64,000 nt of DNA from Gammaproteobacteria bacterium (lineage in GTDB: Bacteria > Pseudomonadota > Gammaproteobacteria > Pseudomonadales > Azotimanducaceae). Location of the stretch: the NCBI GenBank assembly GCA_026706385.1, contig JAPOYV010000044.1:1-64000 (forward strand), in the 5' to 3' direction. The position numbers and the translations under genes were made by a program. Shown piece by piece: positions 30,030 through 39,298 of the stretch. The notes beneath the pieces were generated by a model. That model searched no databases. It was given only the letters and a program-made list of their open reading frames with translations, and was not told where the DNA came from. The first letter of the stretch is position 1; every line of letters begins with the position of its first letter.

Positions 30030-31328
30030 TTACGCGGAAGGCGGCCACTCGAACGCCGGAATCGCCTGCTCCGCTTCGAGCACGTCCGCCAAGCGATAAA
30101 GATCACGGGCATGGAGGCCGAGGCACCCCTCAGACCATGCCCGGCACGGCATCCCGTCGATCTCCGTCTCCTCGTCCACAGCCGAGGCTCCCGCCGCTCG
30201 ATAGAACAGCAGCCGATTGCCGCCGTACATCCACTCGGTCCTGTAACCCGGCGGGTGTTCTTCGACGAACCGACGAAACACAGTCCGCTCGGCGCCGCTC
30301 TTGTCCGTAGCGACGAGCTGACCCACCCGGATCACGAGAAGCCCAAGCGATGCTGGCACTAGGCCCCAGTCGCCGTGGTTGTCGTTACCACGGTCCCTGG
30401 AGCCATAAGCCACGGTACCGCCCAACCGCTTGAGCCGCGCCGCCCCCGAGAAATGCGCGTAGCCAGCCAGCATCGCTGCCACGGCATGCGGCAGGAAGAT
30501 AGGGTATGGCGTGCTCTTGACCAGATTCCCGCCCTTGCCATCCTGCCGCCGGATCCGGGTTGTCGGCTCGGCGAAGTAGCGGGTTTCCTCGTACGCGGGG
30601 CTCCAGCCGAAGCCCGACCCGTACGCCTGCAGCACACTCTCCACGTTAGGTGCCTCGCATCCCAACGCGGATAGATTAGCATTCGGCTCCATGACGGCAA
30701 ACCGACGCTCGATCTCAGCACGGTGATCGGCCTCCAGCCGCCCGTAGAGCGACACCAACGAATGGCCTCCGCTGTCTTTGTCGGACCGGATCAGGTCCGC
30801 CTTAAGCGCGAGTTCGGTCGCGTTCACCAGAAGATGCAGGGCCGGCATCATCTCGCTCAACCGCCGCGGCAAGCCGCGCATCGGGACGATCGCCCGATAT
30901 TGCTTCAGGTACTCCCCGGCAAACTCTGCCATCAAGTCAGGATCGCCGTGCTTGTCGATCGCATGTCCACCCCCTAAGAACCCCTCGTGCGCCGGAAACA
31001 AGACGTCCTCGCCAGGCCGAACGACCGCCGGATAGTGCATCAACAATCCAGACCGGCCGTCGAAGCGCGTCACGTTGCCGGTGCGGCGCTCCACCTCCGG
31101 CGCGCTGGGTAACCGTCCCGGCCGCACCGGCTCGCGGTCGGTCGGCACCAACCATATCCGCGACTTCGTTTCGCATCCGCACACTGGACATGCATAGGGC
31201 TCCACGACCTCCACCGGCGAATCGAGGTCCGGCAACGCATGCCGGACTTGGCGCCGCGGCTGCAGAACCAGCACACGATCCTCGTGGCATCGTGGACAAC
31301 GCCCTTTTTCCAGACCCTCCGCGCTCAC
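30030..31328 (-). CDS. Zinc-ribbon protein with HEPN-like helical region
   Basis: A 432-residue protein of unrecognised family. The N-terminus has two CxxC pairs (Cys11/Cys14 and Cys47/Cys50), a probable zinc ribbon. Residues about 165-200 (LLVNATELALKADL then GGHSLVSLYGRL) resemble the helix pair of HEPN-like proteins such as AbiV-type factors, and YEETRYF near 246 fits the same kind of fold. A clear Rx4-6H ribonuclease motif is not obvious. The GTG start, one base after the upstream gene's stop and with GGAG ahead of it, shows operon coupling. An island setting beside a DUF4238 protein suggests defence or stress response, but this is inference. Confidence 0.7.
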   Translation of the reverse strand: MSAEGLEKGRCPRCHEDRVLVLQPRRQVRHALPDLDSPVEVVEPYACPVCGCETKSRIWLVPTDREPVRPGRLPSAPEVERRTGNVTRFDGRSGLLMHYPAVVRPGEDVLFPAHEGFLGGGHAIDKHGDPDLMAEFAGEYLKQYRAIVPMRGLPRRLSEMMPALHLLVNATELALKADLIRSDKDSGGHSLVSLYGRLEADHRAEIERRFAVMEPNANLSALGCEAPNVESVLQAYGSGFGWSPAYEETRYFAEPTTRIRRQDGKGGNLVKSTPYPIFLPHAVAAMLAGYAHFSGAARLKRLGGTVAYGSRDRGNDNHGDWGLVPASLGLLVIRVGQLVATDKSGAERTVFRRFVEEHPPGYRTEWMYGGNRLLFYRAAGASAVDEETEIDGMPCRAWSEGCLGLHARDLYRLADVLEAEQAIPAFEWPPSA

Positions 31329-31329
31329 C

Positions 31330-33441
31330 TCATGCTCCAGAACAACTCATCGGCCCAGGCTTGAAAGCGTTGCCCAAAAGCACGCCGACATCCTGGTCGG
31401 GGGCCACTTCTGCTCGCAATCCCTCGGGACCCTCCCACGGGAAGAGTCCTGCGGACCAGAGCAACCGCTCGGCGTGCAGATTGAACGACAGGAACTCGTC
31501 GAACGACTCCCATCTGCCTAACCTCCGGTGGAAGCGCGCCAGATGCTCGCCATACACCTCAAACCAACGAGCAATTCCGGCGCCGTTGAGAGCGTCCGTC
31601 AGTGCCCCGGTTGCATCGTGCGGCGATTCGCCTGTGTACGCACAGTGTCCAAGCAAGTCGGCCGCGAACGCCAAAACATGGCTGACGGCGGGGAGAACCA
31701 CGCCGACCAGTGCGTCCATGTCGCTATCTTCGTAGTAAGCATCCCGCGCCTTCGCTGACACCGTCGTCATCCGCACGACACTGGTCGCCAACGCGCCGCG
31801 CAGGCCCTCGGCGGTCTCCTGCGCATCCCCGAATCCGGCGGCCATCCACGACGCGGCATAGGTCTCCGGCACGCCGTCGACGAGAGCGAACAACCAGCCC
31901 TCGATCCCGCTCTCGGCGGGCGCTAGCCTGCGCCCCGGGAGTGCCTCGTCCACCATGCTGACCATGGCAACGCGCGACAACTGTTTGACCAACACATGAA
32001 CGCCCCAAGCCTCAGCCCGGGGGTCTTCGTGGATCAGCGCCCCGGCCACGCCTCCGGAAAGCACGATCCGACCCTTCACTACCCCCGACCGCTCTACCGT
32101 CACCATATGCGCGATGCCCACACCGATCTCCGGCGACACCGTTTCCACCTCCGGCGCCCCGTCGTACCCCCGATCCACGGACCCCAGCAGCGCTGGGTAG
32201 TCGTACCCCACGGTCACTCCGTCGAGCCGGTCCAGCGGCATGGCGCGCGAAAGCGCTTGGACCACCTCGCGAACCTTCGCCCCGATCCTGTGGCTCGTCT
32301 CCTCGTCCCCACATCCTACGAGCGACAGCTCCCATTCGAAGTTGGCCTTCTGCCTTGATCCCTTCGCTTCGACCTCCGGTTCCAGCTCGTCCTCCTCACG
32401 CGGCACAAAGTCCTTCACTGCATCATCGATCGTTCCTGTCAATTCGGCCCGGTAGCGCTCGCCGACCATCGCGTGCAGCCGCTTCGTAGTCGCGTCGTTC
32501 CGGGACGCCAGGAGGAAGTTCCGGCTAAGCCGCGCCGCCTCGACGTTGTAGTCAAACGCAGCAGACAGCGCGAACCCCAGTCGCCGCCCGACCAGCAACT
32601 TGTCTGGCGATACGGCCAAAACCACCGCCGACAGCTTCTTCTCGCCAACGAACAAGTGGGTGTTAGCCGCTCCATCCTCGCCTACCGCTACGACGACGCA
32701 GTCAGGCAGGATCGCGCCCGTTGCCGACTCCACCGTCCACTCGAACGAGCGAAGCGCTGCCTCGTAACCGCCAACCGTGCCGATCCGGTCTAGCGCGCCG
32801 TTGTGACTCTCACGCGCGAGTTCGTCCGATCGCGGCAAGACCACATCCACCAAGGCAGCCACCAGATCTCCGGCTTGGTCGGCGAAGTCGCCCCAGTTCT
32901 CCCTTAGGAGCGCGAACGCCATCCTCTCCAGCAACCGCGCCGGTACGCCCAACCTCGCGATCTCGGCGCTTCCGAGATTCTTGCCCACGAGTTCCCGGAA
33001 TCTCTCCGTCGGCATGTCGCCGTCCAACCCCATCATCACTGCTAGGCTCTTGGGCTCGGCGAACAGCTTCCCCGCCCGATCGAGCAGTCGCTCCACCGCC
33101 TCCGCCAAGGTCGACCGTACGTGCGCCGTTCGGGTCGCTAGGTGTGCCACGATCTCTGCCGCGATGTCGGGCGCCACCCGCTCTCCCGCCCGCTTGAACC
33201 GAACATCATTTAGTTTCGTAGACAGCGTCAATTCGAAATCGGTGATCGCGTCGTCCAACGTCTTTTGCCCGCTCGAGGATGGTTCGGAATAGAAGTACCG
33301 CTCCAGCCCCGTCTGCTTGACCCGCCGCCGCTCCGGCGCATCCCCCTTTCGGAACAGCCAAATCTCCCCCGGCTTTTTCGGCCCTATCCTGAACGCCTGC
33401 TGCAGCAACACCGGTATGTAGTGCTGCTTTGGACCGCTCAT
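31330..33441 (-). CDS. DUF4238-like protein
   Basis: A 703-residue protein whose N-terminus matches DUF4238 (GPKQHYIPVLLQQAF, then a Lys/Arg-rich stretch, GLERYFYSEPSSSGQKTLDDAITDFEL). DUF4238 proteins occur in mobile and defence regions and have no settled biochemistry. The remaining 550 residues have no recognised motif, transmembrane segment or coiled coil. AGGAGGT precedes two adjacent ATGs (33444 and 33441); the second has the better spacing. The stop is one base from the start of the zinc-ribbon gene. Confidence 0.72.
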   Translation of the reverse strand: MSGPKQHYIPVLLQQAFRIGPKKPGEIWLFRKGDAPERRRVKQTGLERYFYSEPSSSGQKTLDDAITDFELTLSTKLNDVRFKRAGERVAPDIAAEIVAHLATRTAHVRSTLAEAVERLLDRAGKLFAEPKSLAVMMGLDGDMPTERFRELVGKNLGSAEIARLGVPARLLERMAFALLRENWGDFADQAGDLVAALVDVVLPRSDELARESHNGALDRIGTVGGYEAALRSFEWTVESATGAILPDCVVVAVGEDGAANTHLFVGEKKLSAVVLAVSPDKLLVGRRLGFALSAAFDYNVEAARLSRNFLLASRNDATTKRLHAMVGERYRAELTGTIDDAVKDFVPREEDELEPEVEAKGSRQKANFEWELSLVGCGDEETSHRIGAKVREVVQALSRAMPLDRLDGVTVGYDYPALLGSVDRGYDGAPEVETVSPEIGVGIAHMVTVERSGVVKGRIVLSGGVAGALIHEDPRAEAWGVHVLVKQLSRVAMVSMVDEALPGRRLAPAESGIEGWLFALVDGVPETYAASWMAAGFGDAQETAEGLRGALATSVVRMTTVSAKARDAYYEDSDMDALVGVVLPAVSHVLAFAADLLGHCAYTGESPHDATGALTDALNGAGIARWFEVYGEHLARFHRRLGRWESFDEFLSFNLHAERLLWSAGLFPWEGPEGLRAEVAPDQDVGVLLGNAFKPGPMSCSGA

Positions 33442-33636
33442 CATCGACCTCCTGCCTTTCGCCTAAATGCCGCTGAGTCTCCACCACCCGTCAATGGAAT
33501 CCGCCAAATTAGCCTCGTCACGTCCGCGCTCTTGCGATTCGAGGGTCGCCGCTGCCTTGAACGGATCGGTCGTTCGCCGTAGAGCCGCGACTCGACTTTC
33601 GCGCCTAGGCGGCCTGCGGATGGGGCCACGCGTCGC

Positions 33637-34203
33637 TCACCCGGCACCGCTGCCGGTCCCTATAGTCAACCTCCGAGTTTCTCCCGGACGCTCAGCCCCG
33701 TCCTTGTTGCGCCACTGGAACGTGACCTCGAGGTCTGTACCGCACCGCCGGGCGATGTCGATCAACGCCCCGCACGCCTCCTTGGCCGACAGCCCTTGCA
33801 CGGACACGTCGATCTCCGACAGGTAGTGGTAGCCCTCGATCGTCTTCTGTCCGGCCACCATGTTCACCGGGCACATCCGGTTCAAATGGTCGAAGTTGCC
33901 GGCGTTCCGCATCGCAAGCACCACAACCCGGTCGAGCAGCCGATTCCAGTTTGGCTTCTCGATGCCCTCTCCTCCAATTCGTGCCGCTAGCACCTTGGTG
34001 TGCGTCACGTCCGGCAACTGCCGGACGTCGACCTCATGGTCCACTTGCGTCGGATTCGCCGGCACCTCTTCATGGCCGCATCCCTCCACGGCGTCCAATG
34101 CGTCCAGCGCGCGTCTCACCACCGTGTCCGCAGTATCCACTAAGGCCAACGCGTGGCGCTGAAGCCGCGCGAACGTTGTCTGTTCAATCGTGATTTCGGG
34201 CAT
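33637..34203 (-). CDS. Small protein with ribbon-helix/SeqA-like N-terminus, unknown function
   Basis: A 188-residue protein. The N-terminus (MPEITIEQTTFARLQRHALALVDTADTVVRRALDAL) has the strand-helix-helix pattern of ribbon-helix-helix or SeqA-type DNA-binding modules. The rest (HTKVLAARIGGEGIEKPNWNRLLDRVV, CPVNMV, GYHYLSEIDVSVQG) belongs to a conserved family seen on islands whose role I cannot name. AGGA lies nine bases before the chosen ATG; another ATG is two codons upstream. It is the first gene of the minus-strand cluster, 195 bases before the DUF4238 gene, and could regulate it. Confidence 0.65.
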   Translation of the reverse strand: MPEITIEQTTFARLQRHALALVDTADTVVRRALDALDAVEGCGHEEVPANPTQVDHEVDVRQLPDVTHTKVLAARIGGEGIEKPNWNRLLDRVVVLAMRNAGNFDHLNRMCPVNMVAGQKTIEGYHYLSEIDVSVQGLSAKEACGALIDIARRCGTDLEVTFQWRNKDGAERPGETRRLTIGTGSGAG

Positions 34204-34289
34204 GAGCATGCATCCTAAGAGCGTACGATACGCACTATATCCGTAAAATTATGCCGATGGAAGAGATTTTATGATTTTATGGGCAGTAC

Positions 34290-34668
34290 GTACGGACATA
34301 CGAACTGGGCGCGCGGGCTGCCTCGCGCCCGCGTCGCCCAACCAGCGGACTTCGTAGTCTCGACGCGGGGCGCGTACGCCCCGAGCCACGCCTACGCCCA
34401 GAAGCGCATGCGGGACCGCGAACGGCACGGCCGCGCTCCGCCAGCGCGCGCTGGGGAACGCGCGGGAGTCGCCCGCGGCCACGATCCCCGGCGCTGGGCC
34501 AAGGCCGTCCCCACCTTCGCGGAGGCGCTGGAGACCGTGATCGCGATCCACGCGGAGATCGAGTCGCCCGCCGGTTGTCCACGCGCAGTCATCGGCGCGG
34601 GCATGAAGTGGGCCATGCCGTCGATGCCGGACCTGGGGGAGGGCGCGTCCCTTCGGGCCGGGCCCTAG
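34290..34668 (+). pseudogene. Remnant of a P4-type integrase N-terminus
   Basis: A readable stretch (ARGHDPRRWAKAVPTFAEAL then ETVIAIHAEI, about 34460-34565) matches the region of P4-type integrases just before the core-binding domain; the intact integrase at 40409-41557 reads GGDPRKEDGKAVLAPTFAEAAEAVIAMHE there. A following MPSMPDLGE resembles the YxxPxIGE motif but with residues missing between. The catalytic half is absent. The next 480 bases (34669-35148) show no gene, and 34204-34289 is AT-rich intergenic sequence. Confidence 0.5.
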
Positions 34669-35148
34669 TCGGCTTTGCCGACCCGAGCCCGCTGACGCGG
34701 TCTCGGCCCATCCGGGTGACGGTCCCTCGCGCTTGCGCCCTCCGGGCGCCGGCGCCGGTTCGTCCCCGGCCCGCGGAGCTGCCCCGGCCCCGTGCGAGGC
34801 TTGTTCCGTTCAGCGGCGAACCCGGCGCAGCGGCTCCTGGCCGACGCGTGGCAACCACCATTCGGGGGAACGCGGCGCGATCAAGAACGCAGAGCACCGG
34901 CTTCCACGGAATCGCGGCGCAGCGCTAGCCACGGTCCTTCCGCCATCGCATCCCGCCTCCGTTCCGATCCGCCCAGCAAATCGGCCAGTCCGTCGGCTGC
35001 GTCAGCGTGGCACGCGTCCTCCGCCGGTCAACCTGACGGTTCTCCGCGAGCTCCGACCTCGCTGGCGCGAGGTGACCGGCGTGCGCGCGCGTGCCGCCCG
35101 TTCAGGACCGACGCACACCAGCGTCGCAACCCTGAAACGGAGAACGAC

Positions 35149-35688
35149 ATGGACCTTTCGACCCTCATCGCCCAGTGGAGTGGCAAGCTGCCGCCGGGTT
35201 TCGTGCCGCAGGCCGTCCTGCCCGACGAGCCCCCTCGGTGCGCGCAGCCGAGGTGCAACAAGCCAGCATCGCGCAAGCCCGACGGCGGGTACTGGAAGAG
35301 CTGCGACTCCTGCAGAATCCGCCGAGCGAAGTCCTGCAAGCGACGCCGGCAAGCATTGGTCGCCGAAGGCGGCTGCCGCAGGTGCGCATACCGCAAGCGG
35401 CAGCAGGGCGACTTCCTCTGCCAGCGGTGCCGCGAGGACCGCGACATCGAGCGCGCGCAGAAGCGCCAGGACGCCCTCGACGCGGCGGCGATCGACGAGT
35501 TCGCGGCCAAGCCCGACAGGGCGCACGAGCCCTCCAACCTCGACTGCGGAGTCAGCCCATGGAATGCGAGGGCGAAACCTGAGCCCAGCGCCGCGTACTG
35601 GTCGCCGCTGCCCGATCCGGAGCCGAAGTCCGAGCAGTTGTGGCGTCACTCGCTCGACGACGACGGTTGGCGACTGAGCCGCCACTGA
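35149..35688 (+). CDS. Cys-rich zinc-finger-like small protein
   Basis: A 179-residue basic protein with clustered cysteines (CAQPRC, CDSC, CRRC, CQRC between residues about 25 and 105), likely binding two zinc ions. Arg/Lys-rich helices between them (RIRRAKSCKRRRQAL) suggest nucleic-acid binding. The ATG at 35149 is preceded by CGGAGA and gives the sensible start; upstream open frame is noise. It is convergent with the interior integrase. Function unknown. Confidence 0.6.
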   Translation: MDLSTLIAQWSGKLPPGFVPQAVLPDEPPRCAQPRCNKPASRKPDGGYWKSCDSCRIRRAKSCKRRRQALVAEGGCRRCAYRKRQQGDFLCQRCREDRDIERAQKRQDALDAAAIDEFAAKPDRAHEPSNLDCGVSPWNARAKPEPSAAYWSPLPDPEPKSEQLWRHSLDDDGWRLSRH

Positions 35689-35737
35689 CACTGGACGCCG
35701 CCGGGGCGCGCCATGCCGCGTCCCGGTTCGGCACCTT

Positions 35738-36601
35738 TCAGCTACCGACGTAGACCGACACGACGCTCGGGCGGTCATGCCCTAGCTCGCGCGCGATGGT
35801 CCTCCGCGCCTCCCCGTCGATCCGACGCCGCGCCCCGGTCAGAGACCGCTGCCGAGGCCCGCCCGCGGCGGGCGACTTCCACCCGGTGATCTCCTCGTAG
35901 CGCGTCTGCGCGTAGTGATGCCGCAGCCCGTGCATGCGGTACAGACCCGCCTCCCGCGTCCGGTTCTCGTAGACCTTCAGCTGCTGCTTGTAGTTGCGAT
36001 CCGGCGGGATCAGCGCGCCGCCGCCCGCCAGGCGGCGCGCCTCGTCAAGCAGTCGCCGCTGCGACTCGTTGCGCACCGGAATCTCGCGCGGGCGACCGCC
36101 CTTGGTGGTGGAGCCCTTCAGCCGGATGCGGTCGCCCCGGTCGTCTCTCGACGGCGTGAACTTGATCGCCTCCTCGCGCCGCAGCCCGAACTCCGCCTCG
36201 AGGCGCAGCGCCATGACGACGTGTTCGTCCTTCACCAGCGCCAGCTTCTCCGGATCGAGCACGACGCTTTTGTCCTCGTTGGTCACGTACTCGCGATTGT
36301 CGATGCCGAGCGCGCCGTTTGAGGGCACGACGCCCGGCCGCCCGATCCGTTCCGCCCACCAGCGCAGGTGCGCCGTGCGGTTCTTCATCGTGCCGATCGA
36401 GCGCCCCTGGCGCTTCCATTCCCGCACCAGCGCAACGGCGTGCTTGCGCTTTAGCCCCGTCGCCCGCAGGCCCTTGAAGCCGAGATCGTGCAGGGCATTA
36501 GCCATCTGCGCCAGCGCGTAGGAACGCGCCTTGCGTGTGCCGTGAGAGCCGTCGTTGTGCGCCTTCTCTAGGCGCTTCAGGTCGAAGTTCAGGTCGCGCA
36601 T
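35738..36601 (-). CDS. Tyrosine recombinase (interior integrase)
   Basis: A 287-residue site-specific recombinase resembling integrase-domain proteins of mobile elements. An N-terminal core-binding domain (about 1-95) is followed by a catalytic domain with the expected residues: Arg141 (GLRREEA), Lys167 (TTKGGRPREIP), His224/Arg227 (HGLRHHY), His275 (ELGHDR) and Tyr284 (VSVYVGS). It is complete. It lies in the middle of the island, not at an end, so it may be a relic of an earlier insertion or act on another site. Confidence 0.85.
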   Translation of the reverse strand: MRDLNFDLKRLEKAHNDGSHGTRKARSYALAQMANALHDLGFKGLRATGLKRKHAVALVREWKRQGRSIGTMKNRTAHLRWWAERIGRPGVVPSNGALGIDNREYVTNEDKSVVLDPEKLALVKDEHVVMALRLEAEFGLRREEAIKFTPSRDDRGDRIRLKGSTTKGGRPREIPVRNESQRRLLDEARRLAGGGALIPPDRNYKQQLKVYENRTREAGLYRMHGLRHHYAQTRYEEITGWKSPAAGGPRQRSLTGARRRIDGEARRTIARELGHDRPSVVSVYVGS

Positions 36602-37635
36602 CGTCCACCTCCGGCGGACGCTATACGCCTGTCGGAGAATCCGGTCTACGACCGCGCTTGTAGCAATCCGCTAAGCGGGAAACCGCACGGAACGCCGTGC
36701 GCCGAAGCGGCGCCGGTTGCGCCTCCGGACTTTTTTCGGCGGGGAAACGAGGGAAGCTGCCGCGCCCGGCGCCGCGTCTGCGGGCCGGGCCGGCGTGCGA
36801 GGTCAGTTTTGCTGGGCGATCCGCCGTCCCTCGACGAGGACGATGCGGACCCGCATTGCTGCGCAAGGCCCTTCGATGCAGTTGCCGTGCCGTCGCTTGC
36901 GGCGGCCCCGGCGTGTCTTTCGACAGTGGCCGGCGGCCTCTTGTTCGGCGCCGTCGGCTTCGCGACCGCGGTGTCTCTCAACCGCCTACGCCAGGGATGC
37001 CTCCCCGGCCGCCGCGACCGCCCCGGTCGCCGCGACAGCGTCGGCTTCGATCAAGGACTCCTGCTTTGTCCCGTCGTGCCCCGCGAGCTTTCCGAAGGTC
37101 TCGCGAGGCTGCCGCGCTGCCGCGTTCGATGCCCGGGCCGCCGGTGCTTACAAGCCGGCTTTCCGGTGCATCCGATTCGCCCCCGCCTCGTCAGTTCAAG
37201 CGCGTGGCGTATCCGTGCCTCTGTGCCGGTGCATCTCCCCGGCCACTCCAGGATGCGCTAGCATCCCGGATGACGGCACCTCGGCGTCGGCACCCTGCCG
37301 GGTCGCCGCGCCAACGCCGGATTTCCGCCGGCCGTCCGGTTTCCCGGTCTGTCGGCGCTCCCGCCGACTACAGCCGCGCAAGGCGGCTACGTAGGCGGGC
37401 GCGAGAATAGCACCTGGCACCAAGGCGGCACCAGAACGGAATTCTTATCACCCTGCGCCGCTGTTGCGCTCCGGCGCCGTTTCGTGCGCTGTCACTACCT
37501 ACTTTGGCGCCACGTGCATCCGATCCCGGCGAGACGCCGAGACGTCTTGCGACCGGCCCGCAGGTAGTGACAGCGCCGAACTTTCCCCCCACGGTGCGCC
37601 CCGCTAGACTCCCGCCGTCCAAGCGTGGCGTGTAA
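36602..37635. other. Gene-free 1-kb stretch inside island
   Basis: No convincing gene is seen on either strand. Open frames here (for example 36697-37410) are Arg/Pro/Ser-rich GC artefacts without domain signs. The start of the stretch must contain the promoter of the interior integrase, and its right part holds the 15-bp inverted repeat at 37486-37576. Confidence 0.5.
37486..37576. repeat. 15-bp perfect inverted repeat with 61-base spacer
   Basis: The left arm GCGCTGTCACTACCT at 37486-37500 is the exact reverse complement of the right arm at 37562-37576. It lies 60 bases upstream of the membrane protein gene. It could be a large hairpin, a recombinase site or ends of a tiny non-coding element; no T-run follows. 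Confidence 0.75.
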
Positions 37636-38265
37636 ATGCCCCCGATGTTCCAGTGGTTGTTCCAGCGTCTTCGCCGCGGCGCCATTCGTGTCGCATTGCT
37701 GTCTATCGCGACCATCGCGCTTGCTGGTTTGGCGACTTGGCATTGGTGGGGCTTCCTATCCCTCAACGACACGCCAACGAACACGATACGCACCGTGGCC
37801 CTCATAGGCGGTGGCTTGATTGCGTGGTACTTTGCGTATTGGCGCAGTTCCATCGCCGAAGAGCAGGCGCGCGTAGCGGCACAACAAGCCGACATCGCCA
37901 AACAAGAACACCGTCATGGGAGGTTCGAGCGAGCGACCGAACTCCTTGCCAAACAAGGACGCGAGAGCAGCCATGCCCGCCTCTCAGGCCTCCATGCTCT
38001 TAGACACCTCATTCGTGACGCGCCGGACTTCGGTCCCGATGTCATCGAAATCATCACGACATTCATGCTTCAAGCATCGGAGGAGCAAGGCTACGAAGAA
38101 CGCGAGTTCACCCTGGCGCGCATGACTGCCGAATTTACATGCGATACGTTGGACCGGGAGGAGCTGCTGGATGCGGCGTTTCGCGAACGGTTGCGGGTGG
38201 AACTGACTCACGCCTGCGGAGTGGTCGCCCTTAGACTCTCAGATGCCAAGTCAGGCGCCAAGTGA
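37636..38265 (+). CDS. Membrane protein with helical cytoplasmic domain
   Basis: A 209-residue protein with two hydrophobic helices (about residues 17-38 and 50-68) followed by a charged coiled-coil-like segment (SSIAEEQARVAAQQADIAKQEHRH). The next region (RFERATELLAKQG...ARLSGLHALRHLIRDAPDFGPDVIEIITTFM) closely follows the linker that precedes pentapeptide repeats in many membrane proteins, but here no pentapeptide repeats follow. It may be a truncated or independent form. Function unknown. Start ATG 37636 or 37645. Confidence 0.65.
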   Translation: MPPMFQWLFQRLRRGAIRVALLSIATIALAGLATWHWWGFLSLNDTPTNTIRTVALIGGGLIAWYFAYWRSSIAEEQARVAAQQADIAKQEHRHGRFERATELLAKQGRESSHARLSGLHALRHLIRDAPDFGPDVIEIITTFMLQASEEQGYEEREFTLARMTAEFTCDTLDREELLDAAFRERLRVELTHACGVVALRLSDAKSGAK

Positions 38266-38336
38266 ACCGTCTGACCTCGAACGGGCGTTCTGATCTCCCA
38301 GATCCAACTGCCGCCTCGTCAGGGATTCGCGACCGC

Positions 38337-39203
38337 TCAATAGGTCAACATCAGCCGATCAGCGACGACCTCCGACTCAAGGCTCCGGCCGGTCATCTGG
38401 AATCTTCTGAGCATCGACCGGCCTGTATCCACGATCACCTCGTGTTCGAAGAGCCCCGTAGGGATTTGAACATCGCAAACCCGCCCCCCTGACTTTTTCG
38501 TGCCGTCGATGCTCAAGGCGACGCGTGCGCCTCGGTTCTTGCACTCACCAATCGCCCGAAACAGGTCACTGAGCTCGAAGTCTTGCGCACCGTAAAGGAT
38601 CGGCTGCGTATCCGAATACGGCGGGTCGCAGTAGACCATGTCGCCTTCGCCAGCTATGGCCATCACCTCCACGTAGTCCGCATGTCGGAACTCCGTGCCC
38701 TGCACCCTGACGTGCCACTCGTCGACCCGTCGGGCGAACGCTTCAGGTGCAATAGGCCGATGGACACCCACGGGCGTCGACATGTAGCCGTCCTTTTTGC
38801 GGAATCGGACCACGCCCCCATAACACGCCCGCACCAAGAACAGAAAGTCGGCCGCGTTGGGTTGGTCGTTGTACGAAGCTTTGATGTGCTCGTAAGTTCG
38901 CCGCTTGTCACCCGCACTGGCGAACCGCCACCGTTCTTCGTACCAGCTCTTCACCTTCTCGGGATCTGATTGGACCGCCTTCCAGATCTCAATCAAAGGC
39001 CCGAACGAGTCCGAGCCGATTCCCCGGCTCGGCGCGACGGTCGCAAGAATGGCTCCGCTGCCCAGAAAGACGTCAAGGTATCTTTCGGCGTTCGTCGGGA
39101 AGTAGGAGACGATCTGCTCCGCCACGCGGTACTTGTTGCCGATCCACTTGAGCAGCGAGCCCCTAGGTCGAGCGGGCCTGACATCGCCGAAAAGGTCGAT
39201 CAT
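38337..39203 (-). CDS. Type II DNA adenine methyltransferase (Dam/D12 class)
   Basis: An N6-adenine methyltransferase expected to protect host sites from the neighbouring endonuclease. It has the class alpha order: KWIGNK and FLGSGA (SAM binding), then DPPY (catalytic, about residues 193-196 from the ATG used here). Length (288 residues) is typical of Dam/DpnII-type enzymes, so a short palindrome such as GATC is possible but unproven. The ATG at 39203 gives the usual start; a TTG at 39218 adds five residues. It is divergent from the XRE regulator and restriction gene. Confidence 0.9.
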   Translation of the reverse strand: MIDLFGDVRPARPRGSLLKWIGNKYRVAEQIVSYFPTNAERYLDVFLGSGAILATVAPSRGIGSDSFGPLIEIWKAVQSDPEKVKSWYEERWRFASAGDKRRTYEHIKASYNDQPNAADFLFLVRACYGGVVRFRKKDGYMSTPVGVHRPIAPEAFARRVDEWHVRVQGTEFRHADYVEVMAIAGEGDMVYCDPPYSDTQPILYGAQDFELSDLFRAIGECKNRGARVALSIDGTKKSGGRVCDVQIPTGLFEHEVIVDTGRSMLRRFQMTGRSLESEVVADRLMLTY

Positions 39204-39251
39204 CGCTGGTCGAAACAAGGGTCCACCACTGTACGTGCGTTCAGCTCGAAC

Positions 39252-39270
39252 ATATCCGATTATGGGATAT
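39252..39270. promoter_or_regulatory. Candidate operator between methylase and XRE/restriction genes
   Basis: ATATCC at 39252-39257 and GGATAT at 39265-39270 form a perfect inverted repeat with a 7-base spacer, in the 95-base gap between the divergent genes. Position and shape fit a C-box for the XRE protein, allowing delayed restriction enzyme expression after island entry. Pattern-based inference. Confidence 0.5.
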
Positions 39271-39298
39271 AGCGCAAGCGCCCATAGGTTGCCAGAGC

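Noticed and set aside
34792-35148. N-terminal extension of the Cys-rich protein
   Set aside because: A ribosome site and natural start at 35149 exist, and the upstream residues are low-information.
36697-37410. 237-codon plus-strand frame in the island
   Set aside because: Arg/Pro/Ser-rich composition, no ribosome site and no domain; overlapping frames on both strands look alike.
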